This document shows positions 55,599 to 64,000 of a stretch of DNA of 64,000 bases, piece after piece. The translations under genes and the position numbers were made by a program. Under the pieces are notes generated by a model that saw nothing but the letters and a program-made list of their open reading frames with translations, was not told where the DNA came from and did not search any database. Source of the stretch: Caenimonas sp. SL110 (GTDB taxonomy: Bacteria; Pseudomonadota; Gammaproteobacteria; Burkholderiales; Burkholderiaceae_C); assembly GCF_001044395.1 (NCBI RefSeq), contig NZ_JANU01000039.1, positions 1-64,000 of the forward strand, in the 5' to 3' direction. The number at the start of each line of letters is the position of its first letter. The stretch's first letter is position 1.

Positions 55599-55633
55599 TA
55601 GAATCGACGGTTTGGCCGACCATCGGCCTTTTT
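55599..55633 (+). promoter_or_regulatory. lysS leader: -10-like box and hairpin with T run
   Basis: TAGAAT (55599-55604) is a likely -10 without a clear -35. It is followed by GGCCGA-cca-TCGGCC-TTTTT (55614-55633), a perfect 6-bp terminator-like hairpin, before the lysS ATG at 55656. It could be an attenuator or a barrier for transcription from further upstream. Confidence 0.4.
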
Positions 55634-55655
55634 GTCTTTTGCACTGGCGCCTCCC

Positions 55656-57203
55656 ATGTCCGACACCAAGAACCCTGCCCTTCCCGTGCCTCCCGCCGCA
55701 CCGGTCGATGAAAACCAGCTGATCTCCGAGCGCCGCGAGAAACTCAAGGCGCTGCGCGAAGCCCAGCGAGATGGCAAGGGCGTCGCTTTCCCCAACGATT
55801 TCAAGCCCGGACACCGCGCGGCCCATTTGGTCGAGCACCACGACGGCAAGACGCCGGAAAAGCTCGCCGAAGAAGGCATCTTTGCCAGCGTCGCGGGCCG
55901 CATGATGCTCAAGCGCGTGATGGGCAAGGCAAGCTTTGCGACCATCCAGGACGCGACCGGCAAGTTCCAGCTCTACGTGACGCGCGATGAGATCGGCGAA
56001 GAACTCTACGCAGCGTTCAAGCACTGGGACCTGGGCGACATCATTGGCGCCGAAGGCAAGCTGTTCAAGACCCGCACCGGCGAGCTGTCGCTGCACGTGA
56101 CGAAGCTGCGCCTTTTGACCAAAAGCCTGCGACCCATGCCGGACAAGTTCCACGGCGTGGCCGACCAGGAAGTGAAGTATCGCCAGCGCTATGTGGACCT
56201 GATGATGGACCCGGTGGCGCGCGACCGCTTCACCGCGCGCAGCAAGGCTGTGAGTGGCATTCGCGACTTCATGGTGAACGCGGGCTTTCTCGAAGTCGAG
56301 ACCCCCATGCTGCATCCGATTCCCGGTGGCGCCAATGCCAAGCCGTTCGTCACGCACCACAACGCGCTCGACCAGGAGATGTTCCTGCGCATCGCGCCGG
56401 AGCTGTATCTCAAGCGCCTGATCGTCGGCGGTTTCGAGAAGGTCTTCGAGATCAATCGCAGCTACCGCAACGAGGGCATCTCGGTGCGCCACAACCCCGA
56501 GTTCACCATGATGGAGTTCTACGCGGCTTACTGGAACTACCGCGACCTGATGGACTTCACCGAAGCGCTCATTCGCGACGCGGCGCAGCGCGCAACCGGC
56601 ACACTGCAACTGACTTACGCGGGCAAGCCGGTAGACCTGGCCAAGCCGTTCGAACGCCTGACGATTCGCGAAGCGATCATCAAGCACACCGAGGCAGGCG
56701 ACAAGGTCGATGACCGCGAGTTCCTCACCAACGCCCTTCGCAAGCTCGGCATGAATGAAGAAAAGGACAAGCTTTCCGCGCGTTCGCTCGCCAGCCTGCA
56801 GGTGATGTACTTCGAGGAAACCGTGGAAGAAAAGCTCTGGGAGCCGACTTTCATCATGGAACACCCCACCGAGATTTCGCCGCTGGCACGCGCCAACGAC
56901 GACAGGCCCGAAGTGACCGAGCGGTTCGAGCTCTACATCACAGGCCGTGAGTTCGGTAACGGCTTCTCGGAACTGAACGACGCCGAAGACCAGGCCGCGC
57001 GCTTCAACGCGCAGGTCAACGCCAAGGACGCGGGCGACGACGAAGCCATGTTCTACGACCACGACTTCGTGCGCGCCCTCGAATACGGCATGCCGCCCAC
57101 CGGCGGCTGCGGCGTGGGCATCGACCGGCTGATGATGCTGCTGACCGACAGCCCCAGCATCCGCGACGTGATCCTGTTCCCAGCGCTGCGCCGCGAAGCG
57201 TAA
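55656..57203 (+). CDS. lysS: Lysyl-tRNA synthetase (class II)
   Basis: 515 residues. The N-terminal OB-fold anticodon-binding domain (about 65-180) is followed by the class II catalytic core. Motif 2 is in [20 protein letters not shown] and motif 3 in [20 protein letters not shown]-like [10 protein letters not shown] is also typical. ATG 55656 (MSDTKNPAL) is preferred to 55632. Housekeeping gene. Confidence 0.97.
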   Translation: MSDTKNPALPVPPAAPVDENQLISERREKLKALREAQRDGKGVAFPNDFKPGHRAAHLVEHHDGKTPEKLAEEGIFASVAGRMMLKRVMGKASFATIQDATGKFQLYVTRDEIGEELYAAFKHWDLGDIIGAEGKLFKTRTGELSLHVTKLRLLTKSLRPMPDKFHGVADQEVKYRQRYVDLMMDPVARDRFTARSKAVSGIRDFMVNAGFLEVETPMLHPIPGGANAKPFVTHHNALDQEMFLRIAPELYLKRLIVGGFEKVFEINRSYRNEGISVRHNPEFTMMEFYAAYWNYRDLMDFTEALIRDAAQRATGTLQLTYAGKPVDLAKPFERLTIREAIIKHTEAGDKVDDREFLTNALRKLGMNEEKDKLSARSLASLQVMYFEETVEEKLWEPTFIMEHPTEISPLARANDDRPEVTERFELYITGREFGNGFSELNDAEDQAARFNAQVNAKDAGDDEAMFYDHDFVRALEYGMPPTGGCGVGIDRLMMLLTDSPSIRDVILFPALRREA

Positions 57204-57219
57204 AGGCTGGGGTCCAGCG

Positions 57220-58500
57220 ATGACGGGTGGTAAAGCCGAAGCGCTCGGCATCGACTTCGGCACGTCCAATTCGGCTATCTCCTATGTCGGGCCTCGCGGG
57301 CTCGCGCAGCTGGTGCCGCTGGAAGGCGGCGAAGGAACGATTCCCAGCGCCGTTTTTTTCAACGCAGAAGAGCGCACGATTCACTTCGGACGTGAAGCCA
57401 TTGCCCTGTACCTCTCGGGTGTCGATGGCCGCCTGATGCGCTCGCTCAAAAGCCTGCTGGGCAGCAGCCTGTTGCACGAGCAGACGCGCGTGCCCGAGGG
57501 CATGGTGAATTTCCAGGATGTGATTTCGCGGTTTCTGAAGGAACTGGCGACGCGCGCCAACCGGCACCTGGGCCACGAGGTACGCCGCGTGGTCATCGGG
57601 CGTCCGGTTCACTTCGTCGATGACGCCCCGCAGCGCGACAAGCAGGCGCAGCAGGCGCTGACCAAGGCAGCCACAGCGGCTGGTTTCGATGAAGTGTCGT
57701 TCGAGCTGGAACCCATCGCGGCGGCCTTCGACTACGAGCGCCGCGTCACGCGCGAATCGCTGATCCTGATTGTCGACATCGGCGGCGGCACCTCCGACTT
57801 CACCGTCGTGCGCCTCGGGCCGGGCCGCATCGCCAAAGCAGACCGCAGCGGTGACATCCTGGCGACGAGTGGCGTGCACATCGGCGGCACGGACTACGAC
57901 CGCAAGCTCAGCCTGGAGCGGGTGATGCCGCTGCTCGGATTGCGCCATCGCGGACCCACGGGGCGCGAAGTCCCCAGCTCCGTGTTCTTTGACCTGTCCA
58001 CCTGGCATCTGATCAACTGGCTCTATGCTCCCAAGTCGCTGCGCGACATGCAGGAGCTGCGTACCAGCTACAGCGACACGCGACTGCACGATCGCCTGAT
58101 GACCGTGCTCAATGAGCGCCTGGGGCACCGGATCGCGAGCGAGGTGGAGCTGGCCAAGATCCGCAGCTCGCAGTCGGATGCCGGCACGGCGATCGACCTT
58201 TCGCACATTGAAGCCGGGTTGGGCGCGCAGCTCGACGCGCAAGGCATGGGCGAGGACCTGCGCGGATTGCTCGAACAGGTGGTGGCCTGCGGCCAGGAAT
58301 GCGCCAAAGCAGCGTCGGCAACCGGTGCCATCGACGCGCTCTACCTCACCGGCGGATCGTCGGCACTCAAATCGTTCCAGCAGGCGCTGGCGGTTGGCTT
58401 TCCGGGTGTGCCGATTGTGGAGGGCGACCTGTTTGGCGGTGTCGCATCGGGACTGGCCTACGCGGGACAGCGGCGTCACGGCACCGCGATTCCTCGTTAA
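57220..58500 (+). CDS. Short Hsp70-family chaperone (YegD-like)
   Basis: 426 residues covering the actin-like ATPase domain only. Phosphate 1 motif is GIDFGTSNSAISYV, phosphate 2 motif is VDIGGGTSDFTVVRL, and the adenosine motif is LTGGSSALKSFQ. The C-terminal substrate-binding domain of DnaK (~200 residues) is absent, as in YegD. It lies 16 bases after lysS and overlaps convergent nagZ by four bases. Its client or role is unknown. Confidence 0.92.
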   Translation: MTGGKAEALGIDFGTSNSAISYVGPRGLAQLVPLEGGEGTIPSAVFFNAEERTIHFGREAIALYLSGVDGRLMRSLKSLLGSSLLHEQTRVPEGMVNFQDVISRFLKELATRANRHLGHEVRRVVIGRPVHFVDDAPQRDKQAQQALTKAATAAGFDEVSFELEPIAAAFDYERRVTRESLILIVDIGGGTSDFTVVRLGPGRIAKADRSGDILATSGVHIGGTDYDRKLSLERVMPLLGLRHRGPTGREVPSSVFFDLSTWHLINWLYAPKSLRDMQELRTSYSDTRLHDRLMTVLNERLGHRIASEVELAKIRSSQSDAGTAIDLSHIEAGLGAQLDAQGMGEDLRGLLEQVVACGQECAKAASATGAIDALYLTGGSSALKSFQQALAVGFPGVPIVEGDLFGGVASGLAYAGQRRHGTAIPR

Positions 58501-59579
58501 GGCAGCAGCGACAGCGCGTGTATGTATTCGGGACTGCGCATGAGCGTGTCCCAATCCAGCGCTGGCTTGGACGGCAGCAGCGACAGGCGGCGATGCTCGC
58601 TGGCCGCCCTTCCCCGCCACTGGTCCTTGACCATGGCTTCACCCAGCCCGTCGAGCAACTCATCAACAGCGCTGCCGTCACCTGTTGACTGATTGCACAA
58701 CAGCACGAGATCGCATCCAGCATTGAGCGCGGCAATGCCGGCCTCGGTGTAGCTCACTTCACGGCCGTCGATCACGCGCGCGCCGGCCATCGACAGGTCG
58801 TCGCTGAAGATCGCGCCGCCGAATCCGAGTTGCGCGCGCAGGATGTCGTTGAGCCATTTGCTGGAGAAACCTGCAGGTCTAGAATCGACCTTGGGATACA
58901 CCACGTGGGCCGGCATCACGCTCGACATCACGGTGTTGAGCCACTTGTAGGGCACAGCGTCGTCATTGAGGATGGCGCGCAGGCCACGCTTGTCGACCGG
59001 GATTTCGGTGTGCGAGTCGGCCTTGACGAATCCGTGCCCCGGGAAGTGCTTGCCGCAGTTGGCCATCCCGGCCAGCAGCAGGCCGTGCATCAGGCTGCGT
59101 GCCAGCAAGGCGGTGATTCGCGCGTCGCGGTGGAACGCGCGGTCGCCGATGACGCTGCTGCCGCCGTAGTCCAGGTCGAGCACCGGCGTGAAGCTGAAGT
59201 TCACGCCACAGGCGCGCAACTCCGCGCCCAGCACAAACCCGGCAGCCGATGCCGCATTGGTTGCGGCCATCGCGCCTGCGCCCTCGCCGCCCCGGCCGTC
59301 CTTCATCCACATCTCGCCGAACGCCCGCATGGGCGGCAGGTGCGTGAAGCCATCGGTGCGAAAACGCTGGACCCGCCCGCCTTCATGATCGACGCAGATC
59401 AGCAGGTCTTCGCGAATCGAATGGATCTCGGCGGTGAGTTCGGTGAGCTGCTGGCGGTCTTGCCAGTTGCGCGCAAAAAAGATGAGGCCGCCGGTCAATG
59501 GATGGGCAAGCCGCTCGCGGTCCACCGCGCTGAGCGTGGTGCCGGCGATATCGAGGATGAGGGGTGCGTGTACGGGCAT
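58497..59579 (-). CDS. nagZ: Beta-N-acetylhexosaminidase
   Basis: A 360-residue glycoside hydrolase family 3 enzyme of peptidoglycan recycling, which removes GlcNAc from anhydromuropeptides in the cytoplasm. Motifs are CVDHEGGRVQRF, the flexible catalytic loop KHFPGHGFVKADSHTEIP (Asp-His pair) and the nucleophile Asp in FSDDLSMAGA. The start at MPVHAPLILD (59579) is chosen over 59621, which would overlap acpS. It is the last gene of the leftward lepB-rnc-era-recO-pdxJ-acpS-nagZ row. Confidence 0.95.
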   Translation of the reverse strand: MPVHAPLILDIAGTTLSAVDRERLAHPLTGGLIFFARNWQDRQQLTELTAEIHSIREDLLICVDHEGGRVQRFRTDGFTHLPPMRAFGEMWMKDGRGGEGAGAMAATNAASAAGFVLGAELRACGVNFSFTPVLDLDYGGSSVIGDRAFHRDARITALLARSLMHGLLLAGMANCGKHFPGHGFVKADSHTEIPVDKRGLRAILNDDAVPYKWLNTVMSSVMPAHVVYPKVDSRPAGFSSKWLNDILRAQLGFGGAIFSDDLSMAGARVIDGREVSYTEAGIAALNAGCDLVLLCNQSTGDGSAVDELLDGLGEAMVKDQWRGRAASEHRRLSLLPSKPALDWDTLMRSPEYIHALSLLP

Positions 59580-59601
59580 TTTGTTCACCGGAAAATGGGT
59601 T

Positions 59602-59997
59602 TCACGAATTCTTTTCAACAACGACGAAGCTCGCGGCGTAATCGGTTTCGTCGGTCACGGTCACGTGCGCGGTCAGGCCTTGGCCCTCGAACCATTCCTT
59701 GAGCACGCCGTGCAGCACGACGACCGGTTTGCCGCTGGGCAGGTTCGCGATCTCGCACAGCCGCCAGGTCATCGGCATGCGCAGGCCCATGCCGATGGCC
59801 TTGCTGAACGCTTCTTTCGCCGAAAACCGCGTGGCCAGATAGCGGACGCCGCGCTCGGGCCAGCGGGCCGAGCGCGCTTTCCAGACGCGCATCTCGCCAT
59901 CGCTCAAGACCTTTTGCGCGAAGCGTTCGCCGCGCCGCTCCAGCGATTCGCGGATGCGTCGCACATCGCAGATGTCGGTCCCGATGCCGTAAATCAT
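59602..59997 (-). CDS. acpS: Holo-[acyl-carrier-protein] synthase
   Basis: A 131-residue phosphopantetheinyl transferase. The Mg-binding Asp is in [13 protein letters not shown], and [15 protein letters not shown] contains the second conserved Glu-Lys site. Its ATG overlaps the pdxJ stop, so pdxJ-acpS are coupled, as in many proteobacteria. Confidence 0.96.
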   Translation of the reverse strand: MIYGIGTDICDVRRIRESLERRGERFAQKVLSDGEMRVWKARSARWPERGVRYLATRFSAKEAFSKAIGMGLRMPMTWRLCEIANLPSGKPVVVLHGVLKEWFEGQGLTAHVTVTDETDYAASFVVVEKNS

Positions 59998-60764
59998 GAC
60001 GCGCGCGAAAAGGCCCTGTCGATGCTGGCAAGGTAGGCCTTGATCGCACCTGCGTAGCCCATCTCCAGGGCGTCGGCGATGAGCGCATGGCCGATGGAAA
60101 CTTCTTGCACCTGCGGCGCAGCCTTGAGGAATGCGGTGAGGTTGGCGAGATTCAGGTCGTGGCCCGCATTGACGCCCAGCCCTGCCGCCACTGCCGCTGC
60201 GGCTGTGTCGGCGAAGGATTTGAGAATCGCATCTTGCGTTGGTGTGCCGAAAGCCGAGGCGTAGGTTTCGGTGTAGAGCTCGACGCGATCGGCGCCCACG
60301 GCGTTTGCGGCTGCCATCGCCTGCGGCAATGGGTCCATGAAGAGGCTGACCCGCACGCCCAGGTAGTGCGCTTCGTCGATCAGCGGCCTGAGCCGGTCCG
60401 CATCGGCTTTCAGGTCCCAGCCGTGGTCACTCGTGAACTGGCCTTCGCTGTCGGGCACGAAGGTGCACTGATGCGGGCGCAGGTCGCGCACGAAGTCCAT
60501 CAGGTTGTGGAACGGGTTGCCCTCGATGTTGAACTCGGCCTGCGGCCAGGACGTCTTCAGCATCGAATGGAGTTCGTACACGTCGCCCCGGCGAATGTGA
60601 CGCTCATCGGGCCGCGGGTGGACGGTGATGCCCTGGGCGCCCGCTTCCAGGCACAGGGTTGCCGCGCGCGTGACGCTGGGGATTCCAAGGTGCCGGGTGT
60701 TGCGCACCAGCGCGACCTTGTTCAGGTTCACCGAAAGGGCTGTGCGGGATGGGGAAGATGTCAT
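59994..60764 (-). CDS. pdxJ: Pyridoxine 5'-phosphate synthase
   Basis: 256 residues. It closes the pyridoxine ring from 3-amino-2-oxopropyl phosphate and 1-deoxyxylulose phosphate. Conserved elements are [43 protein letters not shown] and [14 protein letters not shown]. The ATG at 60764 overlaps the recO stop, and further upstream sequence is recO coding. Confidence 0.97.
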   Translation of the reverse strand: MTSSPSRTALSVNLNKVALVRNTRHLGIPSVTRAATLCLEAGAQGITVHPRPDERHIRRGDVYELHSMLKTSWPQAEFNIEGNPFHNLMDFVRDLRPHQCTFVPDSEGQFTSDHGWDLKADADRLRPLIDEAHYLGVRVSLFMDPLPQAMAAANAVGADRVELYTETYASAFGTPTQDAILKSFADTAAAAVAAGLGVNAGHDLNLANLTAFLKAAPQVQEVSIGHALIADALEMGYAGAIKAYLASIDRAFSRAS

Positions 60765-61513
60765 AGCGCCTGCAGGTCGATCATGAGCTGGCGGGTGCGC
60801 AGCGTGGAGACACCGCAATGGTAGTGCAGCAGCGCGCGCAGTTGGGGCTTGAGCTCAGCCATGACGGGCGCGGCGCGGCGCACGGTTGCATTGAACGGCG
60901 CTTCGTCGTCGAGCGCGAGTTGAAGCGCCTGCCATTGCGCGCCCGACAGGCTGCCACGCGCTTCCTGCTCGCGTGAAGCAACCAGGCCGGCTTCAGGCAC
61001 GAGGCTATAGCGTGCGTCGGCGTCCAGCGGCCCCAGCGTGAGCGTTTGCCGGTCCAGCGCGGGCAACAGCCCAATCTCGCGCAGCAGCATGAGCTCGAAC
61101 GTGCGCAGCACCGGCTCCAGGGCTTCGGCGTGCTCCGACGCAAGCACCGCGACTGCTGCTGCATAGGTATCGAACAGCTTGGGATGCGGATCGTCGCGTG
61201 CGAGCAGGCGGATGAGCAGTTCGTTGAGGTAGTACCCCGACAGCAATGCATCGCCGGTCGGCATCACGTGACCACCGACCCACTCCGCGCCCTTGAGCGT
61301 GCGAATTTCCGCGTCGCCACCGAACGAAACTTTGAGCGGCTGCAACGGCAGCAGCACCGGGCGGAAATTGGAGCTGGGCCGCTTGGCACCCTTGGCGACG
61401 AGCGCAATACGCCCGTACTGGCGGGTGAATACTTCCAGGATCAGGCTCGACTCGCTCCAGTCGTAGCGGTGGACGACGTAAGCGGGCTCATCGCCGATGC
61501 GCTTTGCGGCCAT
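60761..61513 (-). CDS. recO: DNA repair protein RecO
   Basis: A 250-residue recombination mediator. The N-terminal OB-fold includes [20 protein letters not shown] and [14 protein letters not shown] helical C-terminal domain follows. It acts with RecF/RecR in loading RecA. The position between era and pdxJ is typical. Confidence 0.94.
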   Translation of the reverse strand: MAAKRIGDEPAYVVHRYDWSESSLILEVFTRQYGRIALVAKGAKRPSSNFRPVLLPLQPLKVSFGGDAEIRTLKGAEWVGGHVMPTGDALLSGYYLNELLIRLLARDDPHPKLFDTYAAAVAVLASEHAEALEPVLRTFELMLLREIGLLPALDRQTLTLGPLDADARYSLVPEAGLVASREQEARGSLSGAQWQALQLALDDEAPFNATVRRAAPVMAELKPQLRALLHYHCGVSTLRTRQLMIDLQAL

Positions 61514-61536
61514 GTCGCTAGGAGCTCAACAGATGA

Positions 61537-62511
61537 TCACTCGTAGCCGAAGCTGCGCACCCGCTGTTCGTCGTCGGCCCAGCCGGATCGCACCTTCACC
61601 CACACTTCCAGGAACACCTTGCAATCCATCAGCTTTTCGAGCTCCTGGCGCGCCTCGGTGCCGATGCGCTTGAGGCGTTCGCCCTTGTCACCGATGACCA
61701 TCGCCTTGTGGCCGTCGCGTTCGACGACGATGGTGGCCGCGATCTTGACGAAGCGCTTGTGCTTGGGGCTTGGCTCTTCCTCGAACTTGTCGATGACGAC
61801 GGTGGACGTGTAGGGCAGCTCATCGCCCGTGAAGCGGAAGAGTTTTTCGCGCACTGTTTCGCCGGCGAGAAACTTCTCGCTGCGGTCGGTGAGCTCATCT
61901 TCTGCGTACATCCACGGTTGCTGTGGCAGGTACTTGTCGAAGATGGCGAACAGCCGCTCCACATCTTTCGCATTCTTGGCCGACATCGGCACGACTTCGG
62001 CGAACTCATGCCGCGTGGCCATTTCCTGGATCCAGGGCGCGACGTCACCACGCCTGTGGATTTCGTCCAGCTTGTTGGCCAGCAGCACCACTGGGATACC
62101 TGGCTTGAACAGCGCAAGCACCTTCGCGTCGGCCGGCGTGAACTTGCCCGCCTCGACCACGAACACGACCAGGTCCACGTCGCCGACAGCGCCCAGAACC
62201 GTCTTGTTGAGCGAGCGATTGAGCGCCGTTGCATGGCGGGTCTGGAACCCCGGCGTGTCGACAAAAACGAACTGCGAATCGGCAACCGTGCGAATGCCGG
62301 TGATGCGGTGGCGCGTGGTCTGCGCCTTGCGCGAGGTGATGCTGATCTTCTGGCCGACGAGCGCGTTGAGCAGTGTCGATTTGCCCACGTTGGGCTTGCC
62401 GATGATGGCGATCAGGCCGCAGCGCTGGGAATCCGTGTTGGGCGTGGCCGGTTCAGCCGAGTCCGTCGGCGGCACGGAATCATCATCAGGAATGGAAGAA
62501 GCTTCGGTCAT
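61537..62511 (-). CDS. era: GTPase Era
   Basis: 324 residues. GTPase motifs are G1 [13 protein letters not shown]3 DTPGFQ and G4 NKLD. The C-terminal KH domain binds 16S rRNA (about 230-324, [14 protein letters not shown]). An acidic, Ser/Pro-rich N-terminal extension (about 1-30) precedes the G domain. ATG 62511 overlaps the rnc stop (ATGA). It is a ribosome small-subunit maturation factor. Confidence 0.96.
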   Translation of the reverse strand: MTEASSIPDDDSVPPTDSAEPATPNTDSQRCGLIAIIGKPNVGKSTLLNALVGQKISITSRKAQTTRHRITGIRTVADSQFVFVDTPGFQTRHATALNRSLNKTVLGAVGDVDLVVFVVEAGKFTPADAKVLALFKPGIPVVLLANKLDEIHRRGDVAPWIQEMATRHEFAEVVPMSAKNAKDVERLFAIFDKYLPQQPWMYAEDELTDRSEKFLAGETVREKLFRFTGDELPYTSTVVIDKFEEEPSPKHKRFVKIAATIVVERDGHKAMVIGDKGERLKRIGTEARQELEKLMDCKVFLEVWVKVRSGWADDEQRVRSFGYE

Positions 62512-63191
62512 TTGCCCTTGGATCTGAGGGAGAGCAGCATGGCGGCCGCGGCCGCCTGCTCTCCGGCCCGGCGCGAAGCGCCAATGCCTCGCTCGACCGT
62601 GTTGAGTTCTGGAATTTCGCATTCCACGTCGAAAGTCTGCTTGTGCGCAGCACCCAGCGTGGCGGCCACGCGATAGACCGGCAGCTTCATCTTGCGACCC
62701 TGGAGCCACTCCTGCAGCTCTGTCTTGGGGTCTTTCGCAGCGGCGGCCATGCCCGGATTCATCTCGACATCCTTGTACAGGCGGTGCACCAGCGCTTCGG
62801 CCGGGCCGTAACCGGCATCGACATACACCGCGCCGATCACCGCCTCCAGTGCATCGGCCAGGATGGACGGGCGCTTGGTGCCGCCCGAGCGCATCTCGCC
62901 TTCACCGAGCTTGAGGATGTCGGGCAGGCCGAGGCCGACGGACAACTGGTGCAGTGTTTCCTGCTTGACCAGGTTGGCACGCACACGAGACAGATCGCCT
63001 TCAGCCAACGTACCCAAACGGGCGTAGAGGAGCGAGGAAACCGCCAGGTTCAGCACCGAGTCGCCGAGAAACTCCAGGCGCTCGTTGTGGTCGGACGAAA
63101 AACTTCTGTGGGTCAGCGCGCGCGAAAGCAGGCCCGCGTTTGCAAACTGGTGCTGCAAGCGGGTTTGTAATGCGGCAAGCTGTCCATCCAC
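62508..63191 (-). CDS. rnc: Ribonuclease III
   Basis: 227 residues. The RNase III signature is [18 protein letters not shown], and the second metal site is [16 protein letters not shown]-terminal double-stranded-RNA-binding domain (about 150-222, [15 protein letters not shown]) completes it. It processes rRNA and structured RNAs. It is coupled to era and starts two bases after the DUF4845 gene. Confidence 0.97.
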   Translation of the reverse strand: MDGQLAALQTRLQHQFANAGLLSRALTHRSFSSDHNERLEFLGDSVLNLAVSSLLYARLGTLAEGDLSRVRANLVKQETLHQLSVGLGLPDILKLGEGEMRSGGTKRPSILADALEAVIGAVYVDAGYGPAEALVHRLYKDVEMNPGMAAAAKDPKTELQEWLQGRKMKLPVYRVAATLGAAHKQTFDVECEIPELNTVERGIGASRRAGEQAAAAAMLLSLRSKGK

Positions 63192-63193
63192 GG

Positions 63194-63547
63194 TTACTTT
63201 GACTGGCCCTGGTACTTCAGGAGCAGGTGGGCGGGACCGAACATGTGGATCTCGCGGTTGTAGGCGAAAGACACGACCACTTTGTCGTTGACCTTGGAGA
63301 TCACGAGATCCTTGCCGGTGATGGACTTGATGTCGTCGATCTGCGCGGCCTTGTCAAAGATCTGCCTGACCTCAAGGACCGTGTTTCCGGCCGACGCCTT
63401 TTGCGCCGCCTTCAGCGTTGCCTGGTATTCCACGACGGTCGGGAAGGCCTGCGCGCCGAGCACGCCAAGGCAGGCCAGCACGCCGACCACGAAGAGCAGG
63501 CCGATGAAGGAAATGCCCCGCTGCCCAGTTCTGATTCCACGTTTCAT
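63194..63547 (-). CDS. DUF4845-family membrane protein
   Basis: 117 residues. A short basic N-terminus (MKRGIRTGQRG) is followed by one transmembrane helix (about 12-33, ISFIGLLFVVGVLACLGVL) and a small soluble domain. Its N-terminus resembles pilin-like leaders. It is found regularly between lepB and rnc in betaproteobacteria, and its function is undefined. ATG 63547 has GAGG at good spacing; an ATG at 63553 is nearly as likely. Confidence 0.88.
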   Translation of the reverse strand: MKRGIRTGQRGISFIGLLFVVGVLACLGVLGAQAFPTVVEYQATLKAAQKASAGNTVLEVRQIFDKAAQIDDIKSITGKDLVISKVNDKVVVSFAYNREIHMFGPAHLLLKYQGQSK

Positions 63548-63583
63548 GCTCATTACCCTCGATGCCTTCAATATCAACCAGAC

Positions 63584-64000
63584 CTATTCAAACGACCCGA
63601 TGCGCTTGAAGCTGCCGAAATTCATCCAGATGAAAAAGGCCTTCCCCACGATGTTGCGATCGGGAACGAAGCCCCAGTAGCGCGAGTCGAGCGAATTATC
63701 GCGGTTGTCGCCCATCATGAAATAGTGGCCCTCGGGGATCTTGCAGACAACCCCCTCGACACTGTAACGGCAATTCTGTTTACCCGGAAAGTTCTCGGCG
63801 CCGGGAATGAATGCGGGCCGCCGGTCGTCGTTGAGGATGCGGTGCTTGCGCCCGAGCAGGTCTTCTTCGAATTGCTTGAAATACTCCATCGAGTCTTCTT
63901 CGAAGAAATCGGCAACCGCCGTCTTGGTGACCGGCTGGCCGTTGATCGCAAGCTGCTTGTTGAGGTAAGACACTTCATCGCCCGGCACACCGACCACGCG
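63584..64000 (-). CDS. lepB: Signal peptidase I, C-terminal part (5' end outside window)
   Basis: 139 codons, open through the window end. It has RVVGVPGDE at the edge (the segment right after the catalytic Lys, which lies just outside the window). It also has the conserved box E MGDNRDNSLDSRYWGFVPD and the C-terminal VGKAFFIWMNFGSFKRIGSFE region. It cleaves signal peptides on the periplasmic face. The rest of the gene is missing because of the window limit, not truncation. Confidence 0.95.
   Translation of the reverse strand, partial: RVVGVPGDEVSYLNKQLAINGQPVTKTAVADFFEEDSMEYFKQFEEDLLGRKHRILNDDRRPAFIPGAENFPGKQNCRYSVEGVVCKIPEGHYFMMGDNRDNSLDSRYWGFVPDRNIVGKAFFIWMNFGSFKRIGSFE

Noticed and set aside
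55545-58620. Two long open frames opposite lysS and the Hsp70-like gene
   Set aside because: Both are antisense to proteins with complete family motifs, so they are GC-driven shadows.

Overview
The window is a 64 kb piece of a high-GC betaproteobacterial chromosome, most like Burkholderiales of the Comamonadaceae type. The evidence is gene order: acnB / CitE-like / mdh / GntR / sdhCDAB-sdhE-gltA; leuC-entericidin-leuD-leuB-asd-fimV-truA-trpF-trpB-trpA-accD; lepB-(DUF4845)-rnc-era-recO-pdxJ-acpS-nagZ. Three orphan Bug-type tripartite tricarboxylate receptors and dispersed 'ATTGCGGG...CCCGCAAT' palindromes also fit that group. No tRNA, rRNA, CRISPR array, insertion sequence or phage gene was seen, and no gene-free stretch exceeds about 260 bases.

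Layout. 1-1.4 kb: 3' end of a very glycine-rich repetitive protein, closed by a bidirectional terminator. 1.4-13 kb: TCA-cycle block. acnB, a secreted hypothetical, a CitE-like lyase and mdh read leftward. A GntR regulator, succinate dehydrogenase with its flavinylation factor, and citrate synthase read rightward. A TCTTATATAAGA palindrome lies between mdh and the GntR gene. 13-24 kb: accessory uptake/catabolism region. It has a LysR regulator, two [YrdC/Sua5-like + Bug receptor] pairs, a PrpR-like sigma-54 activator, and a CoA-transferase / HMG-CoA-lyase-like / Bug operon. I find good -24/-12 promoters in front of both the second YrdC-like/Bug pair (16022-16037) and the CoA-transferase operon (19908-19923). 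Both have inverted repeats about 90-105 bases upstream of the predicted start, so the PrpR-like protein probably controls both.

23-37 kb: a LysR gene, then leucine, aspartate-semialdehyde, FimV, TruA, tryptophan and acetyl-CoA carboxylase genes (anabolic housekeeping), followed by YggT and a stand-alone LON-domain protein. 37.8-55.6 kb: surface-glycan locus. An eight-gene leftward operon encodes everything needed for a CMP-activated nonulosonic acid of the legionaminic type: 4,6-dehydratase, CBS-fused aminotransferase, NeuD-type acyltransferase, NeuC-type hydrolysing epimerase, NeuB-type synthase, SDR, CMP-sugar synthetase and a Gfo/Idh/MocA oxidoreductase. A divergent, translationally coupled four-gene operon holds a GT-B-like protein, a methyltransferase and two proteins I cannot name. 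A third block has AsnB, a PglC-like phosphoglycosyl transferase, an HpcH/HpaI-type aldolase and a MurJ/MVF-like flippase. 55.6-64 kb: lysS, a short Hsp70 (YegD-like), then the conserved lepB-rnc-era-recO-pdxJ-acpS-nagZ block, with lepB cut by the window end.

How the parts work together: the outer blocks are core metabolism. The two accessory areas (13-23 kb and 37.8-55.6 kb) hold the less ordinary biology: a proposed sigma-54 regulon for an unidentified carboxylate with divergent YrdC-like enzymes, and a nonulosonate-containing glycan with several unassigned genes.
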